Origin: Streptomyces cacaoi
GTDB lineage: Bacteria; Actinomycetota; Actinomycetes; Streptomycetales; Streptomycetaceae
Assembly (NCBI RefSeq): GCF_006539165.1
Contig: NZ_BJMM01000003.1
Span: 1-64,000 of the forward strand
Length of the DNA stretch: 64,000 nt
Reading direction: 5' to 3'
The notes under the pieces: model-generated
Seen by the model: only the letters and a program-made list of their open reading frames with translations
Database searches by the model: none
Told to the model about the DNA's origin: nothing
Shown: one piece after another, positions 30,577 to 39,118 of the stretch
How the letters are laid out: each line of letters begins with the position of its first letter
Position numbering within the stretch: the stretch's first letter is position 1
Program-made: the position numbers and the translations under genes

Positions 30577-31683
30577 TCAGGGCCGGAGCAGTACCTTGCC
30601 GACGGTCGGGTCGTCGCCGCCGAGCAGCGCCACCGCCTCGCCGAACCGCTCCAACGGCAGCTCGTGCGTGACGAGTCGGGCGGGGTCGAGGAGCCCGGCG
30701 GAGAACGCCTGCACGGCGTACGACCAGGCGGCGGAAGAGGCGCCGAAGACGGAGCGGACGGTGAGCTGGGCGACCGACAGCCGGACCGGGTCGATACCCG
30801 TCGCGCCGGCCTCGAACATGCCCGTCAGCACCACGCGCCCGCCCCGGCGGGCCAGCAGACAGGCGTCGTGCGCCGTGCTCGGCGCCCCGGCCGTCTCCAG
30901 GACCAGGTCGTAGGGGTGCGCGGCGTCCGTGCCCTGGTCGAGGCCGAGTTCGGCGGGGGTGCACGCGTCGGTCGCGCCCATCGTCAGCGCCGCCTCGGCC
31001 CGCGGGCGCCGCGGGTCGACGGCCAGCAGCCGCGCCGGCGACCAGGCCGCGAGCAGCTGCACGGCGAGCAGGCCCAGCGTGCCCGCGCCGAGGACGGCGA
31101 TCCGCTCGCCGGGCCGGGGCGCGGCGGCCAGCACGGCGGCCGAGACGACGGCGGCCGGTTCCAGCAGCGCCGCCGCCCGCAGATCGGCGTCGTCGGGCAG
31201 CGGGTGCACCAGCCGGGCGGGCACCACCAGATGTTCGGCGAAGCCGCCGGGGCGGGTGAAGCCGGTCTCGTCGTACCCGGACAGGCACAGGCTCGTCGCG
31301 CCCTCCCGGCAGCGGGCACAGCGCAGACAGGCCCGGAAGCCCTCCGCCACCGCCTTGCGCCCGACGAGCCCCGGATCCACACCGGGGCCGACGGCCCGCA
31401 CCGTGCCGGACCACTCGTGCCCCGGCGTGACGGGGTAGCGGACATACCCCTCGGCGCGGGTGCCCTCGTAGAGTTCGCGGTCGCTCGCGCAGATTCCCGC
31501 CGCGTGGACGGCGATCCGCAGCTCGCCGGGGCCCGGCAGCGGGGGAGGGGCGAGCGCGATCCGGTGCCGCCCGGGCCGTTCGACGACGAGCGAGCGCGCC
31601 GTCTCGGCGCCCGCGGCATCTGCTGCGCCTGCTGCCCGTCCGGTGTCCGCACCGCCCCCGCCGCCCGGGGTGCCCGTCGTCAC
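30577..31683 (-). CDS. zinc-dependent medium-chain sugar/polyol dehydrogenase
   Basis: A 368-residue NAD(P)-dependent dehydrogenase. Catalytic zinc ligands are C65 (AGICASDRELYEG) and H89-E90 (PGHEWSG). The structural zinc lobe is intact: C119-x2-C122-x2-C125-x7-C133. The Rossmann fold follows with AVLGAGTLGLLAVQLLA. A 40-residue Ala/Gly-rich N-terminus is non-conserved. It probably oxidises the imported sugar or a downstream polyol/hydroxy acid. GTG 31683 overlaps the dehydratase stop by 4 bases, with GGGAGGA just upstream. Confidence 0.9.
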   Translation of the reverse strand: MTTGTPGGGGGADTGRAAGAADAAGAETARSLVVERPGRHRIALAPPPLPGPGELRIAVHAAGICASDRELYEGTRAEGYVRYPVTPGHEWSGTVRAVGPGVDPGLVGRKAVAEGFRACLRCARCREGATSLCLSGYDETGFTRPGGFAEHLVVPARLVHPLPDDADLRAAALLEPAAVVSAAVLAAAPRPGERIAVLGAGTLGLLAVQLLAAWSPARLLAVDPRRPRAEAALTMGATDACTPAELGLDQGTDAAHPYDLVLETAGAPSTAHDACLLARRGGRVVLTGMFEAGATGIDPVRLSVAQLTVRSVFGASSAAWSYAVQAFSAGLLDPARLVTHELPLERFGEAVALLGGDDPTVGKVLLRP

Positions 31684-32843
31684 CGGTCCTCCCGTCCGGC
31701 CGGTGTGCGCTTCTCCCAGCCCTCGGCCCACAGGTCGAACCGGGCCTGCTGCTGGGGGAACCGGGCCGCGGCCTCGGGGTCGAACTCGACGCCCAGCCCG
31801 GGCTCCTGCGGCAGCGCGAAGTACCCGTCGACGACCTCGGGCGCGCCCCGCACCACCTGTTTGATCTCGGCGTCGGCGAAGTCGTTGAAGTGCTCCAGGA
31901 TCTTGAAGTTCGGGGTGCACGCGGCCAGTTGGAGCGTGGCGGCGGTCAGGACGGACCCGCCCACGTTGTGCGGGGCGACGAGCATGTAGTGGGTCTCCGC
32001 GGTCGCGGCCAGCTTGCGGGTCTCCGCGATGCCTCCGAGGTGGCCGACGTCGGGCTGGATGATGTCGGCGGCCTGCGACTCGAACAGCTCGCGGAACTCG
32101 ATCCGGTCGTGGATCCGCTCCCCGGTGGCCACCGGCGCCTCCACCTGACCGGCGACCTTGGCGAGCGCCTTGAGGTTCTCCGGCGGCACCGGCTCCTCCA
32201 GCCACGCCGGCCGGAAGGGCGCCATCTCCCGTGCGAGCCGGACGGCCGTCGCCGGGCTGAAGCGGCCGTGCATCTCCAGCATGAGTTCGGCGTCCGGGCC
32301 GATGGCGTCCCGCACGGCCTCGATGAGGGCGACGGCGCGGCAGGTCTCGTCGTGGTCCAGCTCCAGACGGCCGGTGCCGAAGGGGTCGATCTTCAGCGCC
32401 CGGTAGCCCCGCTCGACCACCGCCCGCGCGGCCTCGTGGTACGCCTCGGGGGTGCGCTCGGTCGTGTACCAGCCGTTGGCGTACGCCTTGACCCGGTCGG
32501 TGACGCTGCCGCCGAGGAGCTGCCAGACCGGCACGCCCAGCGCCTTGCCCTTGATGTCCCAACAGGCCGTCTCCACACAGGCGATGCCGGACATCACGAT
32601 CTCGCCGGCCCGCCCGTAGTCGCCGTACTTCATGCGCCGCACCAGGTCCTCGACGGCGAACGGGTCGGAGCCGGCGATGTGGTTGCGCTCCGCCTCGTGC
32701 AGATAGCCGAGGAGCGCGTCGGTGTGGCCGAGCATCCGGGTCTCGCCCACGCCGGTCAGGCCCTCGTCCGTGTGGACCTGGACGTAGGTGAGGTTGCGCC
32801 AGGGCGTGCCGACCACGTGCGTGCTGATGTGCGTGATGCGCAT
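31680..32843 (-). CDS. enolase-superfamily sugar-acid dehydratase
   Basis: A 387-residue mandelate racemase/muconate lactonizing enzyme-type protein, first gene of the catabolic operon. Metal and acid/base residues align to the sugar-acid dehydratase branch: K151 (LKIDPFG), E190-x-H192 (LEMHGRFSP), E216-E217 (WLEEPVPPEN), E242 (GERIH), D265 (QPDVGHLGG) and H292 (APHNVGGS). Such enzymes dehydrate aldonates (galactonate, arabinonate, fuconate) to 2-keto-3-deoxy acids, the step after the lactonase. The first metal ligand is Glu rather than the more common Asp. GAGGGG lies about 11 bases upstream of ATG 32843. Substrate unknown. Confidence 0.88.
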   Translation of the reverse strand: MRITHISTHVVGTPWRNLTYVQVHTDEGLTGVGETRMLGHTDALLGYLHEAERNHIAGSDPFAVEDLVRRMKYGDYGRAGEIVMSGIACVETACWDIKGKALGVPVWQLLGGSVTDRVKAYANGWYTTERTPEAYHEAARAVVERGYRALKIDPFGTGRLELDHDETCRAVALIEAVRDAIGPDAELMLEMHGRFSPATAVRLAREMAPFRPAWLEEPVPPENLKALAKVAGQVEAPVATGERIHDRIEFRELFESQAADIIQPDVGHLGGIAETRKLAATAETHYMLVAPHNVGGSVLTAATLQLAACTPNFKILEHFNDFADAEIKQVVRGAPEVVDGYFALPQEPGLGVEFDPEAAARFPQQQARFDLWAEGWEKRTPAGREDR

Positions 32844-32862
32844 GACGAAGTGGACCCCTCAT

Positions 32863-32890
32863 GTTCGGTATTTCGTAAGGCGTTCGAAAT
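32863..32890. promoter_or_regulatory. IclR-type operator upstream of the catabolic operon
   Basis: GTTCGGTATTTCGTA (32863-32877) matches 11 of 14 positions with the left arm of the repeat at 23742 (GTCCGGTATTCCGA). It overlaps a second inverted repeat, ATTTCG-N9-CGAAAT (32870-32890). The site is 20-50 bases before the dehydratase start, within the expected promoter on the minus strand. Confidence 0.6.
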
Positions 32891-33042
32891 GCTGCCCAGC
32901 GAACCTAGGGGGGCCGCAGGGGCCCGTCAATGCGTCTGCGCGGCGGAAGTTGGAAGGCGGCGGCCCGGCCGGGGTGCGCGCCGGTGCGGTGTCAGGAGGC
33001 GAGGAGGACGACCCTCCTGTCGCCTGGTGAGATGATGCGCCG

Positions 33043-34080
33043 ATGCCTGACTCCACTTCCGCGCAGGCCGGGGTGCGCGCCCCCGCGTCCGGGCTCGGCC
33101 TCGCCCTGCTGTCGGCCTTCGCCTTCGGCGGCTCCGGGGTCGCCGCCAAGCCGCTGATCGAGGCGGGCCTCGCACCGCTGCACGTCACCTGGCTGCGGGT
33201 CGCCGGCGCCGCGCTCGTCCTGCTCCCGGTCGCCTGGCGGCACAGGGGGCTCGTGCGCGAACGCCCCGCGCTGCTCCTCGGCTTCGGGCTGCTGGCCGTC
33301 GCGGGGGTGCAGGGCTTCTACTTCGCGGCGCTCTCCCGTATTCCCGTGGGGGTCGCCCTGCTGATCGAGTACCTGGCGCCCGCGCTGGTGCTGGTGTGGG
33401 TGCGGTGCGTGCAGCGCCGTCCGGTCAGCCGGGCAGCCGCCGTCGGTGTGGTCCTCGCCGTCGGCGGGCTCGGCTGTGTGGTGGAGGTGTGGGCCGGGCT
33501 GCGGCTGGACGGCCTCGGTGTGCTGCTGGGGCTGGGCGCCGCGTGCTGCCAGGTCGGCTACTTCGTGCTGTCCGACCACGGCAGCGGCGGGGACGACGGC
33601 AGGCCGCCCGCCGACCCGCTGGGCGTCATCGCGTTCGGGCTCCTGGTCGGCACGGCCGTCCTCACGCTCGTCGCCCGGCCGTGGGAGACGCGGTGGAGCG
33701 CGCTGGCGGGCACGGCGCGGATGGACGGCAGCCCGGTGCCCGCCTTCGCGCTGCTGGTGTGGATCGTGCTCGTCGCGACCGTGACGGCCTATCTGACCGG
33801 GGTCGTCTCGGTACGCAGGCTCTCACCGCAGGTCGCCGGGGTGGTGGCCTGTCTGGAGGCGGTGCTGGCGACCGTGCTGGCGTGGGTGCTGCTGGGTGAG
33901 CGCCTCACCGGGGTGCAGCTCGCCGGGGGCGCCGTGGTGCTGCTGGGCGCGCTCATCGCACAGGGCGCCACACCGAAGGAGCCCTCGCGGGTGGCCGGTT
34001 CGGGGCCGGGGGCGTCCGGCGCGGGGGCGCTGCCGGAGCCGGAGGCGGGCGAGGGCTCCACCGGCGTCAGCGTGCGGTGA
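33043..34080 (+). CDS. EamA/DMT-family transporter
   Basis: A 345-residue membrane protein with ten hydrophobic helices arranged as two EamA repeats: the first starts LGLALLSAFAFGGSGVAAK, the second near DGLGVLLGLGAACCQVGYF. The second repeat ends with the typical VACLEAVLATVLAWVLLGERL. This superfamily exports metabolites such as amino acids or sugars. A hydrophilic, disordered 40-residue tail follows the last helix. It lies divergent from the sugar operon and overlaps the next (convergent) gene by 14 bases. Substrate unknown. Confidence 0.88.
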   Translation: MPDSTSAQAGVRAPASGLGLALLSAFAFGGSGVAAKPLIEAGLAPLHVTWLRVAGAALVLLPVAWRHRGLVRERPALLLGFGLLAVAGVQGFYFAALSRIPVGVALLIEYLAPALVLVWVRCVQRRPVSRAAAVGVVLAVGGLGCVVEVWAGLRLDGLGVLLGLGAACCQVGYFVLSDHGSGGDDGRPPADPLGVIAFGLLVGTAVLTLVARPWETRWSALAGTARMDGSPVPAFALLVWIVLVATVTAYLTGVVSVRRLSPQVAGVVACLEAVLATVLAWVLLGERLTGVQLAGGAVVLLGALIAQGATPKEPSRVAGSGPGASGAGALPEPEAGEGSTGVSVR

Positions 34081-34792
34081 GGTAGCCGGGCACCGGGATG
34101 CCGGGCCCCGGTTCGTCGGCGGGCACCGGCGTTCCGTAGGTGCGGGAGACGGGCAGTACGCCGGACCAGTACGGGAGGTTCCGGTCCTCCGGCTCGTCCT
34201 CCGGGCCGCCGGTGCGGACCTTGGCCGAGGCTTCGGTGAGGTCCACCCGGACGACGGCGGTGGCGGCCAGTTCCTTGGCGTCGGCCCGCCGTGAGTCGTC
34301 CGCCCGGCCCGGGACGATGTTCTCCACGAGCGCGTCCAGCGCGGCGCAGCGCTCCGCCGGGTCGGTGACCTGCCTCGCGAGCCCGTGCACCACGACGGAG
34401 CGGTAGTTGACCGAGTGGTGGAAGGCCGATTTGGCCAGCACCAGCCCGTCGACGCGGGTGACGGTGAGGCACACCGGCATCCCCGGCTCCGGCCGCCCGG
34501 CCTCCCGCAGCGGCCGGGAGCCCGTCGAGCCGTGCACGTACAGCCGTTCGCCGACGCGTGCGTAGAGCGTCGGCAGGACGACGGGGGCGCCGTCGCGGAC
34601 GAAGCCGAGGTGGCACAGGTAGTCGTCGTCGAGGATCGCGTGCACCAGCTCGCGGTCGTAGCCGGCGCGTTCGCGGGCGCGCGTCGGCCGCGTCCGGGCC
34701 GTCGGGCCGTAGGCGGCGGACGCCTCGTCGGGCTGTTGTACGCCCTGTCGGCCGGGGTCGGGCTGCCTGGAGGTCGGCTGGTCTGCGGGCAT
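34067..34792 (-). CDS. pyridoxamine 5'-phosphate oxidase-like flavin-binding protein
   Basis: A 241-residue protein of the PNPOx-like split beta-barrel superfamily (flavin-nucleotide-binding branch). Core elements are HAILDDDYLCHLGFVRDGAP, LPTLYARVGERLYVHGSTGS, VCLTVTRVDGLVLAKSAFHHSVNYRSVVVHG. The first 40 residues are disordered. Divergent from a MocR/PdxR-type regulator across only 59 bases, an arrangement typical of MocR-controlled vitamin B6 or flavin enzymes, so control by that regulator is likely. GAGGGGGAG precedes ATG 34792. Whether it oxidises a B6 vitamer is not shown by sequence. Confidence 0.85.
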   Translation of the reverse strand: MPADQPTSRQPDPGRQGVQQPDEASAAYGPTARTRPTRARERAGYDRELVHAILDDDYLCHLGFVRDGAPVVLPTLYARVGERLYVHGSTGSRPLREAGRPEPGMPVCLTVTRVDGLVLAKSAFHHSVNYRSVVVHGLARQVTDPAERCAALDALVENIVPGRADDSRRADAKELAATAVVRVDLTEASAKVRTGGPEDEPEDRNLPYWSGVLPVSRTYGTPVPADEPGPGIPVPGYLTAR

Positions 34793-34851
34793 GGCGGCTC
34801 CCCCTCGGGTGGGATGTGCGCGAGCTTTTGAACTAGTGCATACTGTTCTTT
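34793..34851. promoter_or_regulatory. divergent MocR/PNPOx-like promoter with inverted repeat
   Basis: The 59-base region contains GAACTAGTGCATACTGTTC (34830-34848), an almost perfect inverted repeat (GAAC-T-AGT-GCAT-ACT-GTTC). TACTGT at 34841-34846 lies six bases before the MocR GTG at 34852, suggesting a leaderless mRNA with the operator on its promoter. Confidence 0.6.
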
Positions 34852-36177
34852 GTGCTAGGAGAGTATCGGATCACGGGCCGGGGCGCAGCAGAGATCGCGG
34901 CCGGCATCGAGCGCGCGGTCGGCGCCGGGGAGCTGGCGCCCGGCCAACCCCTGCCGCCGCTGCGGGAGTTGGCGAGCACACTGGGCGTCAACCCGAACAC
35001 GGTGGCCGCCGCCTACCGCACGCTGCGGGACCGCGGTGTGGTGGAGACCGCGGGCCGCCGGGGCACCCGGGTGCGGCACCGGCCGGCCACGGCGCCCCGC
35101 GAGAGCGCCCGCGTGGAGGTGCCGCCCGACGGCGTCGACCTGGCGGCCGGCAACCCGGACCCCGCGCTGCTGCCGCCGCTGGGCGAGGCGTTCGCCGCGG
35201 CGGCGGCCGCACCGGAGCCCGTGCTGTACGGGGCGCCGGACATCGACCCCGGGTTCGAGGCGCTCGCCCGCGAGATGCTGGCCGCCGACGGGGTGCCCGC
35301 GGACGCGCTCGCCGTCACCTCCGGCTCGCTGGACGCCATCGAGCGCGTCCTCGCGGCCCATCTGCGCCCCGGGGACCGGGTCGCCGTCGAGGACCCCGGC
35401 TGGGGCAGCCTGCTCGACCTCGTCCCCGCCCTGGGGCTGCGCCCCGTCCCCGTCGCGCTCGACGACGAAGGGCCGCTGCCCGCCGCGCTGGAGGAGGCGC
35501 TGGACCAGGGTGCCCGTGCCCTCGTCCTCACCGCGCGGGCGCAGAACCCGACCGGCGCCGCCGTCACCGCCGAACGGGCCGCGCTGCTGCGGGAGGTGCT
35601 CGCTGCCCGCCCCGAGACGCTGCTCGTCGAGGACGACCACGGGCACGGCATCGTCGATCTGCCGCTGCACCCGCTGTCCGGCGCCACCCGGCACTGGGCG
35701 CTGGCGCGCTCGGCGGCGAAGGCGTACGGCCCCGATCTGCGGCTGGCGGTGCTGGCCGGGGACGCGGTCACCGTGGACCGGGTGCGCGGCCGGCAGCGGC
35801 TGGGCCCCGGTTGGGTCAGCCATCTGCTCCAGCGCGCCCTGGTGCATCTGTGGCGCACGGACGCCGTGGATCCGGGCGCGGTGGCCGCCTCCTACGGGCG
35901 GCGGCGCGCGCGGCTGCTGGAGGAGCTGGCCGCCCGGGGCGTCACCGGGCGCGGGCGCAGCGGCATGAACGTGTGGATCCCCGTGGCGGAGGAGACGGGC
36001 CCGGTCGCCCGGCTGCTGCGGGAGGGCTGGGCGGTCGCCCCGGGTGCCCGCTTCCGGCTGGCCTCCGCGCCGGGGCTGCGGGTGACGGTCTCCCCGCTGG
36101 ACGACGGTGCGGCACGGCGCCTGGCCGAGGCCGTCGCCGCCGCCGTGCGCCCCGCGTCCCCGCGCCGCTACGAGTGA
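34852..36177 (+). CDS. MocR/PdxR-type GntR-aminotransferase regulator
   Basis: A 441-residue fusion. The N-terminal GntR winged helix (about 5-72) has PLPPLRELASTLGVNPNTVA; the C-terminal part (about 95-435) is a fold-type I aminotransferase with the NPTG turn (AQNPTGAAVT), DDHGHG and the PLP lysine in RSAAKAYGPDLR. MocR proteins usually sense PLP or amino compounds and control the divergent gene, here the PNPOx-like protein. GTG 34852 has no Shine-Dalgarno sequence and a -10-like TACTGT directly before it. Its stop is 12 bases from the convergent neighbour's stop. Confidence 0.9.
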   Translation: MLGEYRITGRGAAEIAAGIERAVGAGELAPGQPLPPLRELASTLGVNPNTVAAAYRTLRDRGVVETAGRRGTRVRHRPATAPRESARVEVPPDGVDLAAGNPDPALLPPLGEAFAAAAAAPEPVLYGAPDIDPGFEALAREMLAADGVPADALAVTSGSLDAIERVLAAHLRPGDRVAVEDPGWGSLLDLVPALGLRPVPVALDDEGPLPAALEEALDQGARALVLTARAQNPTGAAVTAERAALLREVLAARPETLLVEDDHGHGIVDLPLHPLSGATRHWALARSAAKAYGPDLRLAVLAGDAVTVDRVRGRQRLGPGWVSHLLQRALVHLWRTDAVDPGAVAASYGRRRARLLEELAARGVTGRGRSGMNVWIPVAEETGPVARLLREGWAVAPGARFRLASAPGLRVTVSPLDDGAARRLAEAVAAAVRPASPRRYE

Positions 36178-36189
36178 CCCCGGCCGCGC

Positions 36190-36654
36190 TCACAGCTTGC
36201 GGAAGTCCCAGGAGACGACGGCGTCGGGCACCAGGCGCAGCCACGCGTGGCGTCCGTCGTGCGGCATCCGGTCGAGACGGAAGTACTTGGCCGCGAACAG
36301 GGGCTCGACGGCGTCGAGTTCCGGGCACGGCTCCCCGGTGCGCGGCGCCTCCCCGACCCGCTCCACCCGGCCGGTCAGCTCCACCCCGCGCAGCTCGCCG
36401 TACTCGTGGCCGTCGTCGACCAGCACCGCCGTGTGCGGCCGGGCGGCGAGCTGTCTGAAGCGCCTGCTGCGCACCAGCGAGTAGAGCCACAGCGCGCTGC
36501 CGTCCCAGGCGAACCACAGGGCGCTCAGGTGCGGTGCGCCGTGCGCGTCCACCGAGGCCATCCGGCAGGTGCGCTGGCCGGTGAGGAAGGCGTCCCGTTC
36601 CTGCGGCGCCATCATGATCCGTCGTCCCCTGCGCTGCCCGCCGTCCTGGCTCAC
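36190..36654 (-). CDS. PNPOx-like (probable F420/FMN-binding) family protein
   Basis: A 154-residue split beta-barrel protein: AFLTGQRTCRMASVDAHGAPHLSALWF, then DGSALWLYSLVRSRRFRQL and AVLVDDG (read as separate blocks). This size and layout is that of the PPOX-class flavin- or F420-dependent proteins abundant in actinobacteria. GTG 36654 is preferred because GGGGAGG lies just upstream on the minus strand; ATG 36615 is a possible shorter start. Second PNPOx-fold gene within 3 kb but not similar enough to be a recent duplicate. Confidence 0.85.
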   Translation of the reverse strand: MSQDGGQRRGRRIMMAPQERDAFLTGQRTCRMASVDAHGAPHLSALWFAWDGSALWLYSLVRSRRFRQLAARPHTAVLVDDGHEYGELRGVELTGRVERVGEAPRTGEPCPELDAVEPLFAAKYFRLDRMPHDGRHAWLRLVPDAVVSWDFRKL

Positions 36655-36772
36655 GTCCGCCTCCCCGGGGCTTAACTTCTGACGCTCCGTCAGACAGCAT
36701 GGGGGCGTACCCGGCGGTGCGCAATGCCGCCGCCCGGGATCCGAAGCCGCCGCAGCGGAAGGGGTGGTGGTC

Positions 36773-37393
36773 GTGACGGCCCGCCCAGCACTGCCCGAGC
36801 CCGGCACCACCGCCCTGCTCACCGTCGAGTGCCAGCGCGGCGTCGTCGGCGAGGAGAGCGCACTGCCCGAACTCGCCCACGAGGCCCGTGCGTCGGGCAC
36901 GCTGGAGCGGATCGCCCGGCTCGTCGGGGCCGCGCACGAGCGGGGCGTGCAGGTGCTGCACGCGGTCGCCGAACGCCGGCCCGACGGCAGGGGCGCGGGC
37001 CGCAACGCCCCGCTGCTGCGCGCCGCCGAACGCCTGCCGGTGCGCCAGCTCACCGGCTCCGACGCCGTGCGGATCGCCGCACCGGTACCCGTCGCCGAGG
37101 AGGACCTGACCGTCCGGCGGCTGCACGGGCTCTCCCCGCTGGCCGGCACGGACGTCGACGCGCTGCTGCGCAACCTCGGCATCCGCTGCCTCGTCGTCAC
37201 CGGCGTCTCCACGAACGTGGCCGTGCCCAACGCCGTGTTCGACGCCGTCAACCTCGGATACACCGCCGTGGTGCCCGCCGACGCGGTGGCCGGGGTGCCC
37301 GCCGACTACACCGCCGCCGTGCTGCGCCACACGCTGTCCCTGGTCGCGACCGTCACCACGACCGCCGAACTGCTCGACCACTGGCGCACGTGA
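36773..37393 (+). CDS. isochorismatase-like (cysteine hydrolase fold) protein lacking the usual triad
   Basis: A 206-residue protein of the isochorismatase-like alpha/beta fold. The usual catalytic Asp position (DMQ/DxQ) reads VECQRGVVG, and the position of the nucleophilic Cys reads GVSTNVAVPNAVFDAV, with Ala where Cys normally lies, so canonical hydrolase chemistry is unlikely. This variant seems to be a recognisable actinobacterial subfamily rather than a decayed gene. GTG 36773 is selected because GGAAGGGG (36757-36764) sits at the right distance; in-frame GTGs at 36764 and 36767 overlap that site. Confidence 0.8.
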   Translation: MTARPALPEPGTTALLTVECQRGVVGEESALPELAHEARASGTLERIARLVGAAHERGVQVLHAVAERRPDGRGAGRNAPLLRAAERLPVRQLTGSDAVRIAAPVPVAEEDLTVRRLHGLSPLAGTDVDALLRNLGIRCLVVTGVSTNVAVPNAVFDAVNLGYTAVVPADAVAGVPADYTAAVLRHTLSLVATVTTTAELLDHWRT

Positions 37394-37523
37394 GCCCGGC
37401 GGGCGGCGTAGGCTGCGCCCGTCGTCCGGCACCGGCCGTCCCGCGCGGCTCGCCGCCGCGGGGGCGCCCGGGCGCTCGCCGGCCCGCCCGCCGTGCACCA
37501 CGGCCGGGCCCGACCGTGGAACC

Positions 37524-37862
37524 GTGAAGAGGCACATGCTCACATCCGACCAGTGGTCCACCGTCCAGCGGCTCGTCGACTGGCTCGACGCCCACAACGG
37601 CCGCGGGGCCGAGGAGTTGGGCCAGCGCATCCTGAAGCTCACCGAAGAGGTCGGCGAGGTCGCCCAGGCGTGGATCGGCGCGCGGGGACAGAATCCCCGC
37701 AAGGGCACCACCCACACCGCCGAGGACGTGCGGGGTGAACTGTGCGACGTCATCGTCACCGCGGCCGTCGCGCTCGCCAGCCTCACCGAGAGCCCGCGCG
37801 AGGTGCTCGACGCCGAACTCGCACGGATCGCCGCCCGGGCGGACCGGCAGCCGTCCGGCTGA
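37524..37862 (+). CDS. MazG-like nucleotide pyrophosphohydrolase-fold protein
   Basis: A 112-residue all-helical protein with the MazG metal-binding pattern: KLTEEVGEVAQAW (E-E-x2-E) followed about 35 residues later by ELCDVIVTAAVAL (E-x2-D). Such small MazG-like proteins hydrolyse NTPs or modified nucleotides for house-cleaning. GTG 37524 has weak ribosome-site support; ATG 37536, four codons in, is an alternative. Confidence 0.85.
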   Translation: MKRHMLTSDQWSTVQRLVDWLDAHNGRGAEELGQRILKLTEEVGEVAQAWIGARGQNPRKGTTHTAEDVRGELCDVIVTAAVALASLTESPREVLDAELARIAARADRQPSG

Positions 37863-37887
37863 CCGCCGCCCGCCCGGGCGCGGGGTG

Positions 37888-38709
37888 TCAGGCCCGCCGG
37901 CCGCCGTCGACCGACAGGGCGATGCCGGTCACATAGGACGCCTCGGGGGAGCACAACCACACGGCGGCGGCCGCCACTTCCTCCGGATCGGCCGGCCGCC
38001 CGAGCGGCGTGGCCGCCGCCTGCCGTGCGACCAGATCGCCCCCGGCGCGCGCCGCGACCGCGTCGAGCCCGGCGGTCCTGGTCAGCGCCGGGCACAGCGC
38101 GTTGACGCGGATGCCGTCCGGCGCGTGGTCGACGGCGGCCGTCTTCGACAGCCCGACGACACCGTGCTTGCTCGCGACATAGTCCGGTGCGCCCGGGATC
38201 GCGTACAGGCCGCCGTTGGACGCGGTGTTGACGATCGCGCCGCCGCCGCGCCGCCGGAGCGCGGGCAGCTCGTACTTCATGCACAGGAACGTGCCGGTGA
38301 GGTTGGTGCGCAGCACGTGCTCCCACTGGGCGAGCGACAGCTCGTCGAGCCGGTGGTCGGTGGAGGCGACGGCCGCGTTGTTGAGCGCGAAGTCGAGCCC
38401 GCCGAACGCCTCGACGACCCGGTCCACGGCCTGCCGCACGGAGTCCTCGGCACCGGTGTCGCAGACGACCGCCTCGGCCGTGCCGCCCTCGGCCACGATC
38501 AGCTCCACCGTTTCGGCGGCGCCCCGCTCGTCGAGGTCGAGCACACCGACCGCGGCGCCCCGCCGGGCGAACTCCCGGGCGCTCGCCCGCCCGATACCGC
38601 TCGCGGCGCCGGTGACCAGCCCGGCCTTCCCCGCGAATCCCGCGGATCCCGCGAAGCCCGCGGATCCCGGGGATGTCCCGGAACCCGCGGACGCTCCGGT
38701 GCCGGTCAC
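37888..38709 (-). CDS. short-chain dehydrogenase/reductase
   Basis: A 273-residue classical SDR: nucleotide-binding TGAASGIG (33-40), NNAA motif, and the catalytic Y-x3-K in DYVASKHGV with upstream Ser in NTASNGG. The aspartate after the second strand (LDLDE) predicts NAD rather than NADP. An extra 28-residue Gly/Ser/Ala-Phe repeat (GSAGFA twice) precedes the fold. The start overlaps the stop of the upstream small gene by 4 bases. Substrate unknown; the divergent LysR regulator probably controls the pair. Confidence 0.9.
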   Translation of the reverse strand: MTGTGASAGSGTSPGSAGFAGSAGFAGKAGLVTGAASGIGRASAREFARRGAAVGVLDLDERGAAETVELIVAEGGTAEAVVCDTGAEDSVRQAVDRVVEAFGGLDFALNNAAVASTDHRLDELSLAQWEHVLRTNLTGTFLCMKYELPALRRRGGGAIVNTASNGGLYAIPGAPDYVASKHGVVGLSKTAAVDHAPDGIRVNALCPALTRTAGLDAVAARAGGDLVARQAAATPLGRPADPEEVAAAAVWLCSPEASYVTGIALSVDGGRRA

Positions 38710-39023
38710 GACAGCGGCTCGTGGTTGACCCAGACGGCCTTGTACGGGTAGCGGGCCTGCCAGCGCCGGATCAGTTCCCCCGCCCCGGGCAGGGCGAAGA
38801 CGGCGTTCAGGGCGTCGAGGTCGGGCAGGCCGAACTGGATGACGGCGGTGGAGACGAACACGGGGCTGTGGTCGTCACCGGGAACCCGCAGATGGCGCCG
38901 GGCCGCGAACGTCCGGACGTGCCCGGACCCCATCATCAGGTCCTCCAGCTCCTTGAGGTACTGGTCGAGATCGCTGTCAGGAATCGGTGCGTCAAAGGAG
39001 ACGATCATCGTGTGGTGCAACAT
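38706..39023 (-). CDS. small ferredoxin-fold-like hypothetical protein
   Basis: A 105-residue protein beginning MLHHTMIVSFDAPIPDSD. Alternating strands and helices (MIVSFDAP, LDQYLKELEDLMM, VFVSTAVIQFGLPDLDAL, ELIRRWQARYPYKAVWVNHE) fit a dimeric alpha+beta barrel, as in Dabb or antibiotic-biosynthesis monooxygenase proteins, but I cannot assign it to a family. It is the first gene of a two-gene operon with the SDR and is divergent from a LysR gene. ATG 39023 chosen; upstream extension is Arg-rich and unlike protein. Confidence 0.65.
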   Translation of the reverse strand: MLHHTMIVSFDAPIPDSDLDQYLKELEDLMMGSGHVRTFAARRHLRVPGDDHSPVFVSTAVIQFGLPDLDALNAVFALPGAGELIRRWQARYPYKAVWVNHEPLS

Positions 39024-39077
39024 GCCTCCAGTGAACTGCGGGTACTCGGGGAGTGTCCAAGATCGCCTCGTTCTGCG

Positions 39078-39098
39078 GCGATAACCGGAGGGAATCGC
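39078..39098. promoter_or_regulatory. LysR T-N11-A operator
   Basis: GCGAT-N11-ATCGC forms an inverted repeat with the exact T-N11-A architecture of LysR-type boxes, in the 95-base region between the divergent LysR gene and the SDR operon. Confidence 0.7.
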
Positions 39099-39118
39099 TG
39101 CGCGGTACCCTGGGAGCC

